Shown here: piece by piece, positions 44,903 through 53,887 of the stretch | Numbering within the stretch: the stretch's first letter is position 1 | How the letters are laid out: each line of letters starts with the position of its first letter | NCBI RefSeq assembly: GCF_000716715.1 | Contig: NZ_JNYJ01000018.1 | Coordinates: forward strand, 62,001-126,000 | DNA length: 64,000 nt | Direction: 5' to 3' | Origin: Dactylosporangium aurantiacum | GTDB taxonomy: Bacteria; Actinomycetota; Actinomycetes; Mycobacteriales; Micromonosporaceae | The notes under the pieces: generated by a model | Seen by the model: the letters and a program-made list of their open reading frames with translations, nothing else | The model's database searches: none | Told to the model about the DNA's origin: nothing | Position numbers and translations under genes: made by a program

Positions 44903-44915
44903 TACAGGAACTGTA
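44903..44915. promoter_or_regulatory. Small inverted repeat before the PaaX-type gene
   Basis: TACAG-GAA-CTGTA, a perfect 5-bp inverted repeat 30 bases upstream of GTG 44873. It is a candidate autoregulatory site. Confidence 0.35.
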
Positions 44916-44946
44916 GTCGGTCGCCGCGGGCACCGAGAAACGTCGA

Positions 44947-45100
44947 TTGACAGATAAGCGTCCGGTCGGAACACTACCTGACCATATTCAGAGCGTGTGA
45001 GCGCTCACAGGTTGTGACAGTTGTACGACCACGAGTGGATCCGCAAGGCGCCGGGCGGTCGGCGTCGCCGCTCGAGGGTCGTGTCGCGGAGAGCGCTCAC
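44947..45100 (+). promoter_or_regulatory. PL11 promoter region with lac-operator-like palindromes
   Basis: TTGACA at 44947-44952 may be a -35. The perfect 14-bp palindrome TGTGAGCGCTCACA is at 44996-45009, and a one-mismatch version GAGAGCGCTCAC at 45089-45100. The core equals that of the idealised lac operator and recurs upstream of PL9 at 39667. Such sites in actinomycetes belong to LacI-family sugar regulators. Confidence 0.62.
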
Positions 45101-45145
45101 CCCCGCCGCCCTGTGCGCGGCGACCACGAACCTTTGGAGATCATC

Positions 45146-47368
45146 ATGTTTTCACGCAGGCAGCGCATCGCGCTGCTGTCCGCCTGTACGGCGGCGACCG
45201 TCGGCGCCGGCGTCGCCGTCGTCACCACCGCGTTCGCTGCCGCGACCCGGTACGAGGCGGAGAACGCGCCGGCCACCTGCGACGGCGCTATCGAGTCCAA
45301 CCACACCGGCTACTCCGGCACGGGGTTTTGTAACGCCAACAACGCGGTCGGCGCCGCCGCGCAGTTCACCGTCACCGCGTCGGCGGCCGGAACGGCCACC
45401 ATCGGGATCAGGTATGCGAACGGCACCGCCGACAACCGGCCGGCCGACGTGCTGGTCAACGGCGCGGTGGTGCAGGCCGCGAGCGCCTTCGCCGGCACCG
45501 GCGCCTGGACGACCTGGACCACGAAGACGCTCACCGCCACACTGAACGTCGGCAACAACACCATCCGGTTGAACCCGACCACCGCCCTCGGCCTGGCCAA
45601 CATCGACTATGTCGACGTCGAGTCAGGCGGCACGACGCCGCCCCCCGGGAACGCCAAGCAGATGGAGGACCTGGACCGGGGCCTGATCTCGGTGCGGTCG
45701 GGCAGCGGCAACCTCGTCTCGTGGCGGCTGCTGGGGACTGAGGCGCTGTCGACGGCGTTCAACTTGTACCGTGGCGGCACCCGCGTCGCGACGGTGACCG
45801 CCGGCACGAACTACCTGGACGCCGGTGCCGCCGCGGACGCGTCCTACACGGTGCGGGCGGTGGTCGGCGGCACGGAGCAGGCCGCGTCGGGTGCGTCGCT
45901 GCGGTTCGCGAACGGCTACCTCGACGTGCCGATCTCCTCGCCCGGTTCCGGGTACACCGCCAACGACGCCTCCGTCGGCGACCTCGACGGCGACGGCCAG
46001 TACGAGATCGTGCTCAAGTGGGACCCCGCCGATGCCAAGGACAACTCCCAGTCCGGGGTCACCGGTGTGGTGTACGTGGACGCGTACCGGCTCAGCGGGC
46101 AGCGGCTGTGGCGGATCAACCTCGGCCGTAACATCCGCGCCGGCGCGCACTACACGCAGTTCCAGGTGTACGACTACGACGGCGACGGCCGTGCTGAAGT
46201 GGCGATGAAGACCGCGGACGCCACGGTGGACGGTACCGGTCGCGTCATCGGCAACGCTTCCGCGGACTACCGCAACGCCGACGGGTACGTGCTGTCCGGC
46301 CCGGAGTTCCTGACCATGTTCAACGGGCAGACCGGCGCGGCGATGTCCACCGTGGAATATGTTGTGCCGCGCGGGACGGTGTCGTCGTGGGGTGACAGCT
46401 ACGGCAACCGGGTCGACCGGTTCCTGGCCGGCACCGCCTACCTCGACGGGCAGCGCCCTTCGCTGATCATGGCCCGCGGCTATTACACGCGATCGGTCAT
46501 CGTCGCGTGGGACTTCCGGAACGGCACGCTGACCCGGCGGTGGACGTTCGACAGCAACAGCTCCGGTAACAGCGGCTACGCGGCGCAGGGCAACCACCAG
46601 CTGTCCGTTGCCGACGTCGACGCCGACGGCCGGGACGAGATCGTCTACGGGTCGATGGCCGTCGACGACAACGGCGCCCGGCTGTGGAACACCGGCAACG
46701 GCCACGGCGACGCGATGCACGTCGGCGACCTCGACCCGTCCCGGCCGGGCCTGGAGGAGTTCAAGGTCGACGAGGACGGCAGCAAGCCGTCGTCGTGGAT
46801 GGCCGACGCGCGGACCGGGCAGATCCTGTGGTCGACCCCGGCCAACGGCGACAACGGCCGCGGCGTGTCCGGTGACATCTGGGCCGGGTCCGCCGGCGCC
46901 GAGTCCTGGTCCTCGGCGGCGGACGGCGTCCGTAACCCCAAGGGTGCCGTCGTGACCTCCCGCAAGCCGAGCTCGACGAACTTCCTCGCCTGGTGGGACG
47001 GCGACACCACCCGCGAACTGCTCGACGGCACGCACATCGACAAGTACGGCACCTCCGGCGACACCCGCCTGCTCACCGCGTCCGGTGTGCATTCCAACAA
47101 CGGCACCAAGTCCACCCCGTCGCTGTCCGGTGACATCTTCGGCGACTGGCGTGAAGAGGTCATCTGGCCCACGACGGACAACACCGCGCTGCGCATCTAC
47201 AGCACGACCGCCCCGACGTCGACGCGGCTGTACACGCTGATGCACGACCCGCAGTACCGGTGCGCGATCGCCTGGCAGAACACCGCCTACAACCAGCCGC
47301 CGCACCCGTCGTACTTCATCGGCAGCGGCATGAGTACCCCACCCCAGCCGAACATCTACGTCCGTTAA
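45146..47368 (+). CDS. Secreted PL11 rhamnogalacturonan lyase with N-terminal CBM35
   Basis: A 740-residue secreted enzyme. The signal peptide covers 1-31, a CBM35-like module ~33-160, a linker (TTPPPGN) follows, then the eight-bladed PL11 propeller. MEDLDRGLISVRSGSGNLVS is the family start, DASVGDLDGDGQYEIVLKWD and DYDGDGRAEVAMKTADATVD are calcium-binding blades, and GNHQLSVADVDADGRDEIVY, SGDIFGDWREEVIWPT and PPHPSYFIGSGMSTPP finish it. It resembles YesW/YesX and would cleave the RG-I backbone by beta-elimination. ATG 45146 has GGAGA upstream. The CBM is N-terminal here but C-terminal in the PL9 and GH43 proteins. Confidence 0.94.
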   Translation: MFSRRQRIALLSACTAATVGAGVAVVTTAFAAATRYEAENAPATCDGAIESNHTGYSGTGFCNANNAVGAAAQFTVTASAAGTATIGIRYANGTADNRPADVLVNGAVVQAASAFAGTGAWTTWTTKTLTATLNVGNNTIRLNPTTALGLANIDYVDVESGGTTPPPGNAKQMEDLDRGLISVRSGSGNLVSWRLLGTEALSTAFNLYRGGTRVATVTAGTNYLDAGAAADASYTVRAVVGGTEQAASGASLRFANGYLDVPISSPGSGYTANDASVGDLDGDGQYEIVLKWDPADAKDNSQSGVTGVVYVDAYRLSGQRLWRINLGRNIRAGAHYTQFQVYDYDGDGRAEVAMKTADATVDGTGRVIGNASADYRNADGYVLSGPEFLTMFNGQTGAAMSTVEYVVPRGTVSSWGDSYGNRVDRFLAGTAYLDGQRPSLIMARGYYTRSVIVAWDFRNGTLTRRWTFDSNSSGNSGYAAQGNHQLSVADVDADGRDEIVYGSMAVDDNGARLWNTGNGHGDAMHVGDLDPSRPGLEEFKVDEDGSKPSSWMADARTGQILWSTPANGDNGRGVSGDIWAGSAGAESWSSAADGVRNPKGAVVTSRKPSSTNFLAWWDGDTTRELLDGTHIDKYGTSGDTRLLTASGVHSNNGTKSTPSLSGDIFGDWREEVIWPTTDNTALRIYSTTAPTSTRLYTLMHDPQYRCAIAWQNTAYNQPPHPSYFIGSGMSTPPQPNIYVR

Positions 47369-47422
47369 TCATCGTCGATCCGGCTGGGGCCCCGGGTCCC
47401 AGCCGGGCGGACAGGAGCATCC

Positions 47423-48874
47423 ATGCGATTGAAACCTTTCATCCTCGGTGCGAGTCTGCTGGCCGGCGCCGGCGTGGTCGTCGTGATGACCGCCGGCACG
47501 GGGTCCGCGGCAGCGACGCGGTACGAGGCCGAGAGCGCACCGGCCACCTGCGCGGGCGTCATCGAGTCCAACCACACCGGCTATTCCGGCACCGGCTTCT
47601 GCAACGCCGACAACGCGGTCGGTGCGGCCGTGCAGTTCACCGTGCCCGCGGCCACCGCCGGCACGGCGACCCTGGGCATCCGGTACGCCAACGGCGGCAC
47701 CGCCAACCGGCCGGCCGACGTGCTCGTCAACGGCGCCCTGGTGCAGCCCTCCACCGCCTTCGACCCGACCGGCGCATGGACCGGCTGGACCACCAAGACC
47801 CTCACCGTCGCCTTGAACAGCGGCACCAACACCTTCCGGCTCAGCCCCACCACCGCCGCCGGGCTGCCCAACGTCGACTACCTGTCCGTCGAACCCGGCG
47901 CCGGACCGTCGGCGCCGGGCCGGCCACCCGAATGCACCGGGAACTCGCCCGTCACCTGCCACTACGGCGTCGCCCCCGGCAACTACACCGTCACCGCCTG
48001 GATCGGTGACAGCGCCAGCGCCGGCAACACCTCGATGTCGGTCGAGGCGCGCCGGCGGATCCTGCCGGCGGTCACCACCGCGGCCGGCACCGTCACGCGG
48101 TACCAGTTCACCGTCAACGTCCGCCAGCCGGAAGGCCAGCCGACCGGGCAGGGCGGCACCGGCAACCCGGGCCTGGACATCACCTTCGCCGGCACCGCCC
48201 CGCGACTGTCCGGGTTGACCGTCGAACCGGCCACCAACCCCCTCGTCGTCTACCTGGCCGGCGACTCCACGGTGTGCGACCAGCCCGTCGCCCCGTACAC
48301 CGGCTGGGGCCAGATCCTGCCGACGCACGTCACGCCGGGCACGGCCGTGGCCAACTACGCCGACTCGGGGGAGAGCTCCGGCAGCTTTCTGAGCAACGCG
48401 GCGCTGTTCCCGGCGCTGAAGTCGCGGATCAGGGCCAACGACCTCGTGCTCATCCAGTTCGGGCACAACGACAAGTCCACGACGGCCGCGTCCTTCCGCA
48501 GCAACCTCACCTCGATGATCAACCAGGTGCGGGAACGGGGCGGCATCCCGGTCCTGGTGACCCCGCCGGTGCGGCGACTGTTCAGCGGCGGCCAGCTCAC
48601 CGGCACCGCGCTGCACGTCAACGGCGTCGGTGCGAACCTGCCGGCCGAGATGCGCAGTCTGGGGTCGGCGCTCAACGTGCCCGTGATCGACCTGACCGCC
48701 AAGAGCGAGGCCCTGGTCGAGTCGCTCGGCGAGGCCAACTCCGCGGCGCTGTTCCTGCGCGCGTCGGTGGACGGCGTCGCTGACAACACGCACTTCTCCG
48801 AGTACGGCGCCGGCCGGATGGCCGACCTGCTCGTCCAGGGCATGCGCGAACGCAACCTTCCCGGAATCGGCTGA
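47423..48874 (+). CDS. Secreted CBM35 - CE12 rhamnogalacturonan acetylesterase
   Basis: A 483-residue secreted esterase. The signal covers 1-31, CBM35 ~32-160, a beta domain ~170-268, and a CE12 SGNH hydrolase from ~273. The triad is S282 (YLAGDSTVCDQ), D454 and H457 (ADNTHFSEYG). QFGHND at 345-350 gives the block III Asn, and the GESSG turn at 316-320 the Gly. It removes acetyl groups from RG-I, letting the PL11 lyase work. The beta domain resembles the N-terminal domain of YesT-like and fungal-like RGAE fusions. Confidence 0.91.
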   Translation: MRLKPFILGASLLAGAGVVVVMTAGTGSAAATRYEAESAPATCAGVIESNHTGYSGTGFCNADNAVGAAVQFTVPAATAGTATLGIRYANGGTANRPADVLVNGALVQPSTAFDPTGAWTGWTTKTLTVALNSGTNTFRLSPTTAAGLPNVDYLSVEPGAGPSAPGRPPECTGNSPVTCHYGVAPGNYTVTAWIGDSASAGNTSMSVEARRRILPAVTTAAGTVTRYQFTVNVRQPEGQPTGQGGTGNPGLDITFAGTAPRLSGLTVEPATNPLVVYLAGDSTVCDQPVAPYTGWGQILPTHVTPGTAVANYADSGESSGSFLSNAALFPALKSRIRANDLVLIQFGHNDKSTTAASFRSNLTSMINQVRERGGIPVLVTPPVRRLFSGGQLTGTALHVNGVGANLPAEMRSLGSALNVPVIDLTAKSEALVESLGEANSAALFLRASVDGVADNTHFSEYGAGRMADLLVQGMRERNLPGIG

Positions 48875-48883
48875 GGAGGCGCC

Positions 48884-50287
48884 ATGCGACTGAGATCCCT
48901 CCTGGCCGCCGGAGCGGTGATCGCCGCCGCCGTCACCGTCCTGACCGGTAATGCGGCGACGGCGGCCGCCACCCGCTACGAGGCGGAGACGGCGCCGGCG
49001 GTGTGCACCGGCACGATTGACAGCAATCATGCGGGCTATTCGGGTAGCGGGTTCTGCAACGGTTCGAACGCGGTGGGTGCGGCGCTGCAGTTCACGGTGA
49101 CCGCGGCTTCGGCCGGGGTGGCGTCGTTGGGGGTCCGGTTCGCCAGCGGCACCACCGCCGGGCGCCCGGCGGACGTGCTGGTCAATGGCACGCGGGTGAC
49201 GACCCTGACCTTCGCCGGCACCGGCGCGTGGACAACCTGGACGACCAGCACGCTGACCGTGACCCTCAACGCGGGCAGCAACACCGTCCGCTTCAGCCCC
49301 ACCACCGCCGACGGCCTGCCCAACATCGACGCCCTCGACGTCACCGCCGGAAGCACCACCACCGGTACGGGCCGCCCGGACGACCCGAACATCCAGTACT
49401 ACGGTCGGTGGAACACCACCGACCCGGCCTACCCGTCGATGGGCTGGGCCGGCGGCTATCTCGAGACCCGCTTCACCGGCACGACGATCGGCGTACGGCA
49501 GCGCAACGCCATCGACCTGTACTACTCCGTCGACCAGGCGCCGCCGCAGTGGCGCCGTAATGTCTCCGGCACCGTCACCCTCGCAACCGGCCTCGCCGGA
49601 GGCACGCACACCGTGCGCATCGGCTACCGGGAGCGGGCCGGCTCGTACACCGGCGACCCGGTCTTCGGCGGGCTCGTCCTCGCCGCCGGGGCGACCACTC
49701 AGCCGGTGAGCAGGCCGGTGAACCTCGTCGAGTTCATCGGTGACTCCATCACCGTCGGCCAGCCCAACGTGAACCGGCCGTTCACCGCTTACCCGTGGCT
49801 CACCGCCGAAGCGCTCGGCGCAGCACACACCCAGGTCGCGCAGGGCGGCGCGTGCCTGGTCAACCAGGACTGCTACGGCATGGTCGACTGGTTCCGCCGC
49901 TCGTCGGCGTGGGTGAGCACCGACGACTGGAACTTCGGCACCTACCGGGCGGCCGCCGTGGTTATCAACCTCGGCACCAACGACGTCGGGCACGGCGTCA
50001 CCACCGCGCAGTTCCAGCAGCAGTACGTCGTCATGCTGCAGCGGGTCCGGCAGGCCTACCCGGACGCGGAGATCTTCGCGATGGGCGTGTTCCGGGGCCG
50101 GTACGTGACCGAGACCCGCAATGCCGTCGCCAGCCGTACCGGCGCGGGCGACACGAAGGTGCACTTCGTCGACACCAGCGGCTGGGTCGACCCGGCCACG
50201 GACACGTCGGACAACGTCCACCCGACCGAGGCCGGCCACGCCAAGATCGCGCAGCGGCTCCGGCCGATCCTCGACCAGTACATCTGA
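48884..50287 (+). CDS. Secreted CBM35 - CE2-like SGNH esterase
   Basis: A 467-residue secreted protein. The signal covers 1-28 and CBM35 ~30-155. A jelly-roll at ~165-275 (IQYYGRWNTTDPAYPSMGWA) is typical of CE2, then comes an SGNH domain. Ser288 lies in EFIGDSITVGQP, NLGTND is at 362-367, and D443/H446 are in DNVHPTEAGH. It would remove acetyl (or another ester) groups from plant polysaccharide. It starts 9 bases after the previous stop, so they are co-transcribed. The CBM DNA is nearly the same as in the next gene. Confidence 0.88.
   Translation: MRLRSLLAAGAVIAAAVTVLTGNAATAAATRYEAETAPAVCTGTIDSNHAGYSGSGFCNGSNAVGAALQFTVTAASAGVASLGVRFASGTTAGRPADVLVNGTRVTTLTFAGTGAWTTWTTSTLTVTLNAGSNTVRFSPTTADGLPNIDALDVTAGSTTTGTGRPDDPNIQYYGRWNTTDPAYPSMGWAGGYLETRFTGTTIGVRQRNAIDLYYSVDQAPPQWRRNVSGTVTLATGLAGGTHTVRIGYRERAGSYTGDPVFGGLVLAAGATTQPVSRPVNLVEFIGDSITVGQPNVNRPFTAYPWLTAEALGAAHTQVAQGGACLVNQDCYGMVDWFRRSSAWVSTDDWNFGTYRAAAVVINLGTNDVGHGVTTAQFQQQYVVMLQRVRQAYPDAEIFAMGVFRGRYVTETRNAVASRTGAGDTKVHFVDTSGWVDPATDTSDNVHPTEAGHAKIAQRLRPILDQYI
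48968..49352 (+). repeat. CBM35 coding module, copy 5
   Basis: DNA runs of dozens of identical bases are shared with copy 6 (50390-50757), e.g. 49030-49070 versus 50441-50481. The upstream and downstream coding parts differ. Confidence 0.78.
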
Positions 50288-50306
50288 GTCTTTTGAGGGG
50301 AGCGAC

Positions 50307-51545
50307 ATGCATCGAAGACTGATCATCGGGGTCGTGGCGGTGGCGGCGGTCGTCACCGGGCTGGGAGCCACGATCGCCACGGCCGCCGCCACCCGGTATG
50401 AGGCGGAGGCGGCGGCCTGTACCGGCACGGTCGACAGCAACCACGCGGGCTATTCGGGTAGCGGGTTCTGCAACGGTTCGAACGCCGTGGGTGCGGCGGT
50501 GCAGTTCACGGTCGATGCCGCCTCGGCCGGGGTGGTGTCGTTGGCGGTACGGTTCGCCAACGGCACCACCGCCGGGCGCCCGGCGGACGTGCTGGTCAAC
50601 GGCACGCGGGTGACGACCCTGGCCTTCGCCGGCACCGGCGCGTGGACGACCTGGTCGACCAGCACGCTGACGGCGAACCTGAACGCCGGCGGCAACACGG
50701 TCCGGTTCAGCCCCACCACCGCCGACGGCCTGCCGAACATCGACTACCTGGAACTGGCCGCCGGCCCGTCGCCGAGCCCGACACCGTGCGCCCCGCCGTC
50801 GTCGAGCCCGCCGTCGCCGCAGGCACGGGTCACGGTGTGGCTGGCCGGCGACTCCACGGTCGCCGACCCGTCCGGTGGCGCGGTGTGCCCCGTCGGCTGG
50901 GGCAACCAGTTCGCCCAGTACTTCACCGGCAACGTGACGGTGCGCAACAGCGCCGTCGGCGGGCGCAGCATCCAGACGTGGCTGTACGACCCGAACGTCA
51001 CCAGCGCGACCAACTCGGCGGGGGAGTGCGTGATCAACCCCTCGACGTACTCGTCGCGCTGGCAGGCGATGCTGGACCCGGCTACCGGCATGCAGCGCGG
51101 GGACTACCTGCTGATCCAGTTCGGCATCAACGACGGGACCAGCGCTTGCCCCCGGCACGTCGGGTCCGCGCGGTACCAGCAGCTGCTGGGCATGATGGCC
51201 CAGGCCGCGAAGGCCCGCGGGGCGAACCCCGTGTTCCTGACCCCGGCCGCCGCGCTCACCTGCTCCGGCAGCACCGCCGTCGGCAACCGCGGCTTCATCA
51301 CCGAGACGAACACGGCCGGCAGCGCCAACGCCGTGCCCGTCATCGACCTGCACCGGCTGAGCTACACGCTGTACAACAGCCTGCACCTCTGCCCGTTCAA
51401 CGGGGACTACGGCGCCGGCCCGGTCGGCACGTTCTTCTGCACCGACCACACCCACTTCGAGGCGGCCGGCGCCCGCCAGATCGCCGGCGTCATCGCCAAG
51501 GCGCTCCGCGACCAGCAGATCCCGCTCGCCGCCTACCTCAGATAG
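50307..51545 (+). CDS. Secreted CBM35 - CE12 acetylesterase, second copy
   Basis: A 412-residue secreted CE12 esterase. The signal covers 1-27, CBM35 ~29-153, then a Pro/Ser linker (PSPSPTPCAPPSSSPPSP) and the SGNH domain from ~174. S183 lies in WLAGDSTVADP, QFGIND is at 271-276, and D380/H383 are in CTDHTHFEAAG. It lacks the extra beta domain of the 47423 esterase. Four extra Cys (e.g. C241, C281, C362, C378) suggest disulfides. ATG 50307 has AGGGGAG upstream. It probably deacetylates RG-I or homogalacturonan. Confidence 0.91.
   Translation: MHRRLIIGVVAVAAVVTGLGATIATAAATRYEAEAAACTGTVDSNHAGYSGSGFCNGSNAVGAAVQFTVDAASAGVVSLAVRFANGTTAGRPADVLVNGTRVTTLAFAGTGAWTTWSTSTLTANLNAGGNTVRFSPTTADGLPNIDYLELAAGPSPSPTPCAPPSSSPPSPQARVTVWLAGDSTVADPSGGAVCPVGWGNQFAQYFTGNVTVRNSAVGGRSIQTWLYDPNVTSATNSAGECVINPSTYSSRWQAMLDPATGMQRGDYLLIQFGINDGTSACPRHVGSARYQQLLGMMAQAAKARGANPVFLTPAAALTCSGSTAVGNRGFITETNTAGSANAVPVIDLHRLSYTLYNSLHLCPFNGDYGAGPVGTFFCTDHTHFEAAGARQIAGVIAKALRDQQIPLAAYLR
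50390..50757 (+). repeat. CBM35 coding module, copy 6
   Basis: Near-identical DNA to copy 5. It encodes GYSGSGFCNGSNAVGAA and RPADVLVNGTRVTTL with mostly silent changes. Confidence 0.78.
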
Positions 51546-51581
51546 TGCGAGCTCCACATCACAGAGAAGAGGAACACCGTC

Positions 51582-53507
51582 ATGTCAGAGTCGAACGACC
51601 AGGGCCGACGCAGCGGACCGCGCACCCGCGTTCGGGTCGCCGCGGTCGCCGCGATGGTGCTCACCGCCGGCGTCGCGGCGGTCGGTCTCACCACGAACGC
51701 GAGCGCCGCGAGCGGCTGCCAGGTCGCCTACACCACCACCACGTGGTCCGGCGGATTCACCGCGAACATCTCCGTCACCAACCTCGGCTCGCCGCTCACG
51801 AGCTGGACGCTGGGCTTCACGTTGCCTGGCGGTGAGGCGGTCGGCCAGGGCTGGAGCGCCACCTTCAACCAGTCCGGCCAGCAGGTGACCGCGGCCAGCG
51901 TCGACTACAACGGCGCGCTCGGCACGAACGCCAGCACCGGCATCGGCTTCAACGGCACCTTCTCCGGCTCTGCCTACCCAGGTGACCCGACCAGCTTCAC
52001 GCTCAACGGCGTGGCCTGCACCGGCAAGGTCACCGCCACGCCCTCCGCCACCCCCTCCGCCTCGCCGAGCCGCACGGCCAGCCCGAGCCCGAGCGTGTCG
52101 CCGGGACCGGCCGGCGGTGCGGTGGTGCAGAACGACGTCTTCTGGAAGGACACCTCCGGTAACCCGATCTACTCCCAGGGCGGCGGGGTGCTGAAGGTCG
52201 GCAACACCTACTACTGGTACGGCGCGAAGTACAACGGCGCGGTCACGTATTACAACAACCCCGGCGCAGGCAAGAACGGCGACACGTCCTTCAACGCGAT
52301 CACCGCGTACTCCTCGACCGACCTGGCGCACTGGAAGTTCGAAGGCAACGTGCTGACCGCCGCCGACCTCGGCGGCGCAGGGTGGGTCGGGCGCATCGGC
52401 GTCGCCCGCAACCCGAACACCGGCAAGTACGTGCTGATCTCCCAGCTCAACAGCGGGCTGGTGTTCGCCACCAGCAGCACGCCGAACGGCCATTTCACCA
52501 AGGCGGCCACCCAGGCGACCATCGGCAACGTCGTCAACGACATGACCGGCGACCAGTCGGTGTTCGTCGACGACGACGGGCAGGCGTACCTGGCCTTCAG
52601 CAACGTGAGGGGCCGCAGCCACCTGTACGTGGCACGGCTGCGCCCGTCGGACTACCTGCAGGTCGAGCCGGCCGCGAACATCTTCAACAGCTCCGCCGGC
52701 GGGCGTGAGGGCAACGTGATGTTCAAGCACGCCGGCACGTACTACTTCTGCTCCTCCGACCTGCACGGCTGGAACGCCTCGCACACCTACTGCATCACGT
52801 CGTCGAAGGTCTCCAGCGGGTACTCGTCCGAGTTCGTCATGCAAGGCACGGACGCCGATTTCTCCCACGTGACCCAGACCGGCCTGGCGTTCGCGGTCAA
52901 CGGCTCCGCCGGATCGTTCGTCATGTTCGGCGGTGACCGCTGGAGCGACTTCGCCGGCAACGGCATCGGCTACAACCAGTGGGTTCCGGTCAGCTTCAAC
53001 GGCAAGACGCCGATCTTCAACTCGCTCAGCCAGTGGAACGTCGACGCCGCCGCCGGGACCTGGTCGGTGGGCCGCGGCAACAACTACGTCCTGAACCCCA
53101 GCGTCGAGGCCGACCGCGTGTCACAGAGCACGATGGCGGGCTGGACGGGCTCGGCGAACGTCGCGAACCACTCCGGCGGTCACACCGGCCGCTGGTCGAT
53201 GGCGCAGTCCGCGTCCTCGGCCTACACCGCGAACGTCTATCAGAACATCTCGGTCCCCAACGGCACGTACACCCTGTCGGCCTGGGTGAAGAGCAGCGGC
53301 GGGCAGAAGAGCGCGAACCTGTACGCCAAGAACTACGGCGGCGGCCAGCTGAACCGCTCGATCAGCCAGTCGATCAGCAACTGGACCCAGGTCAGCATCA
53401 CCGGCATCACGGTGAGCAACGGCTCGATCCAGGTCGGCGTCTCGTCCGACGCGAACGCCGGCAACTGGATCTACGCCGACGACTTCAGCCTCGTACGAAC
53501 CAGCTAG
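51582..53507 (+). CDS. Secreted CBM2 - GH43 glycosidase
   Basis: A 641-residue secreted protein. The signal covers 1-43, and a CBM2 at ~45-148 has the usual bounding Cys pair (SGCQVAYTTTTWSGGFTANI ... GVACTG) and surface Trp. A Ser/Pro/Thr linker (~150-175) and the GH43 propeller (~178-500; DTSGNPIYSQGGGVLKVGNT, GDQSVFVDDDGQAYLAFSNV) follow, then a C-terminal beta-sandwich binding domain (NGTYTLSAWVKSSGGQKSAN). The GH43 and C-terminal parts are paralogous to those of the 41539 protein, but CBM2 replaces FIVAR and CBM35. CBM2 binds cellulose or xylan, so it may hold the enzyme on intact cell walls. Confidence 0.88.
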   Translation: MSESNDQGRRSGPRTRVRVAAVAAMVLTAGVAAVGLTTNASAASGCQVAYTTTTWSGGFTANISVTNLGSPLTSWTLGFTLPGGEAVGQGWSATFNQSGQQVTAASVDYNGALGTNASTGIGFNGTFSGSAYPGDPTSFTLNGVACTGKVTATPSATPSASPSRTASPSPSVSPGPAGGAVVQNDVFWKDTSGNPIYSQGGGVLKVGNTYYWYGAKYNGAVTYYNNPGAGKNGDTSFNAITAYSSTDLAHWKFEGNVLTAADLGGAGWVGRIGVARNPNTGKYVLISQLNSGLVFATSSTPNGHFTKAATQATIGNVVNDMTGDQSVFVDDDGQAYLAFSNVRGRSHLYVARLRPSDYLQVEPAANIFNSSAGGREGNVMFKHAGTYYFCSSDLHGWNASHTYCITSSKVSSGYSSEFVMQGTDADFSHVTQTGLAFAVNGSAGSFVMFGGDRWSDFAGNGIGYNQWVPVSFNGKTPIFNSLSQWNVDAAAGTWSVGRGNNYVLNPSVEADRVSQSTMAGWTGSANVANHSGGHTGRWSMAQSASSAYTANVYQNISVPNGTYTLSAWVKSSGGQKSANLYAKNYGGGQLNRSISQSISNWTQVSITGITVSNGSIQVGVSSDANAGNWIYADDFSLVRTS

Positions 53508-53530
53508 CCGCCTCGGCGGCCCGGCCTTTT
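53506..53530 (+). terminator. Short hairpin followed by CTTTT
   Basis: GCCGC-CTCG-GCGGC immediately after the GH43 stop, then CCGGCCTTTT. It is one of the few candidate terminators here with a T run. Confidence 0.5.
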
Positions 53531-53680
53531 GAACGTCTGAGGGGCGGGCATCTCGACAACAGCGTCGAGGTGCCCGTCGGGCTGCAGCGGTGCACCGCGT
53601 CGCTGCTCCACAGCGCGACCCAGACGGCGCCCTCGGCCCCGACGGCGACGCCGTCGGGGCCGCGACCCGTTCGAGATCCC
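53531..53680 (-). pseudogene. Frameshifted fragment of an SMP-30/gluconolactonase gene
   Basis: On the minus strand one frame reads PDGVAVGAEGAVWVALWSSD then AVHRCS. After a shift near 53585 the next frame continues PDGHLDAVVEMPAPQT. Joined, they match residues ~195-235 of the lactonase at 3299 (PDGITVDATGAVWVALWGGG, AVHRYTAGGLLDGVVHVPVRQVT). The rest of the gene is missing on both sides. Bases 53681-53887 hold only short ambiguous frames on both strands and no gene that I can support. Confidence 0.7.
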
Positions 53681-53887
53681 GGACATCATGCGGTCCGCCG
53701 ACGAGGTGAGCATGACCGACATGCTCGCCGTACAAGACGTCGACCAGGACAGCTGGGTCGACAACACGGTGAGCTTATGCCAGCCGGTCCGACGTACTGG
53801 ACGGCACCGATGAGGGCCGCGGCCGAGCACGAACCCGCACCCCACACAGTTGTGGCCGCGCCGCGCCGGCCTTGCCACAATGGCCGA

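Noticed and set aside
47369..50440. Minus-strand frame of about 1020 codons opposite the two esterase genes
   Set aside because: The same high-GC shadow effect. It crosses gene boundaries of well-supported plus-strand enzymes.
41151..50757. Six similar sequence blocks, considered as an insertion-sequence or CRISPR-like repeat array
   Set aside because: Each block is in frame inside a secreted enzyme and encodes a CBM35-like domain, with spacing set by gene length.
53681..53887. Plus-strand frame containing EIPDIMRSADEVSMTDM, considered as a gene fragment
   Set aside because: The opposite strand gives equally plausible short frames. There is no start, RBS or recognised family, so I cannot choose.
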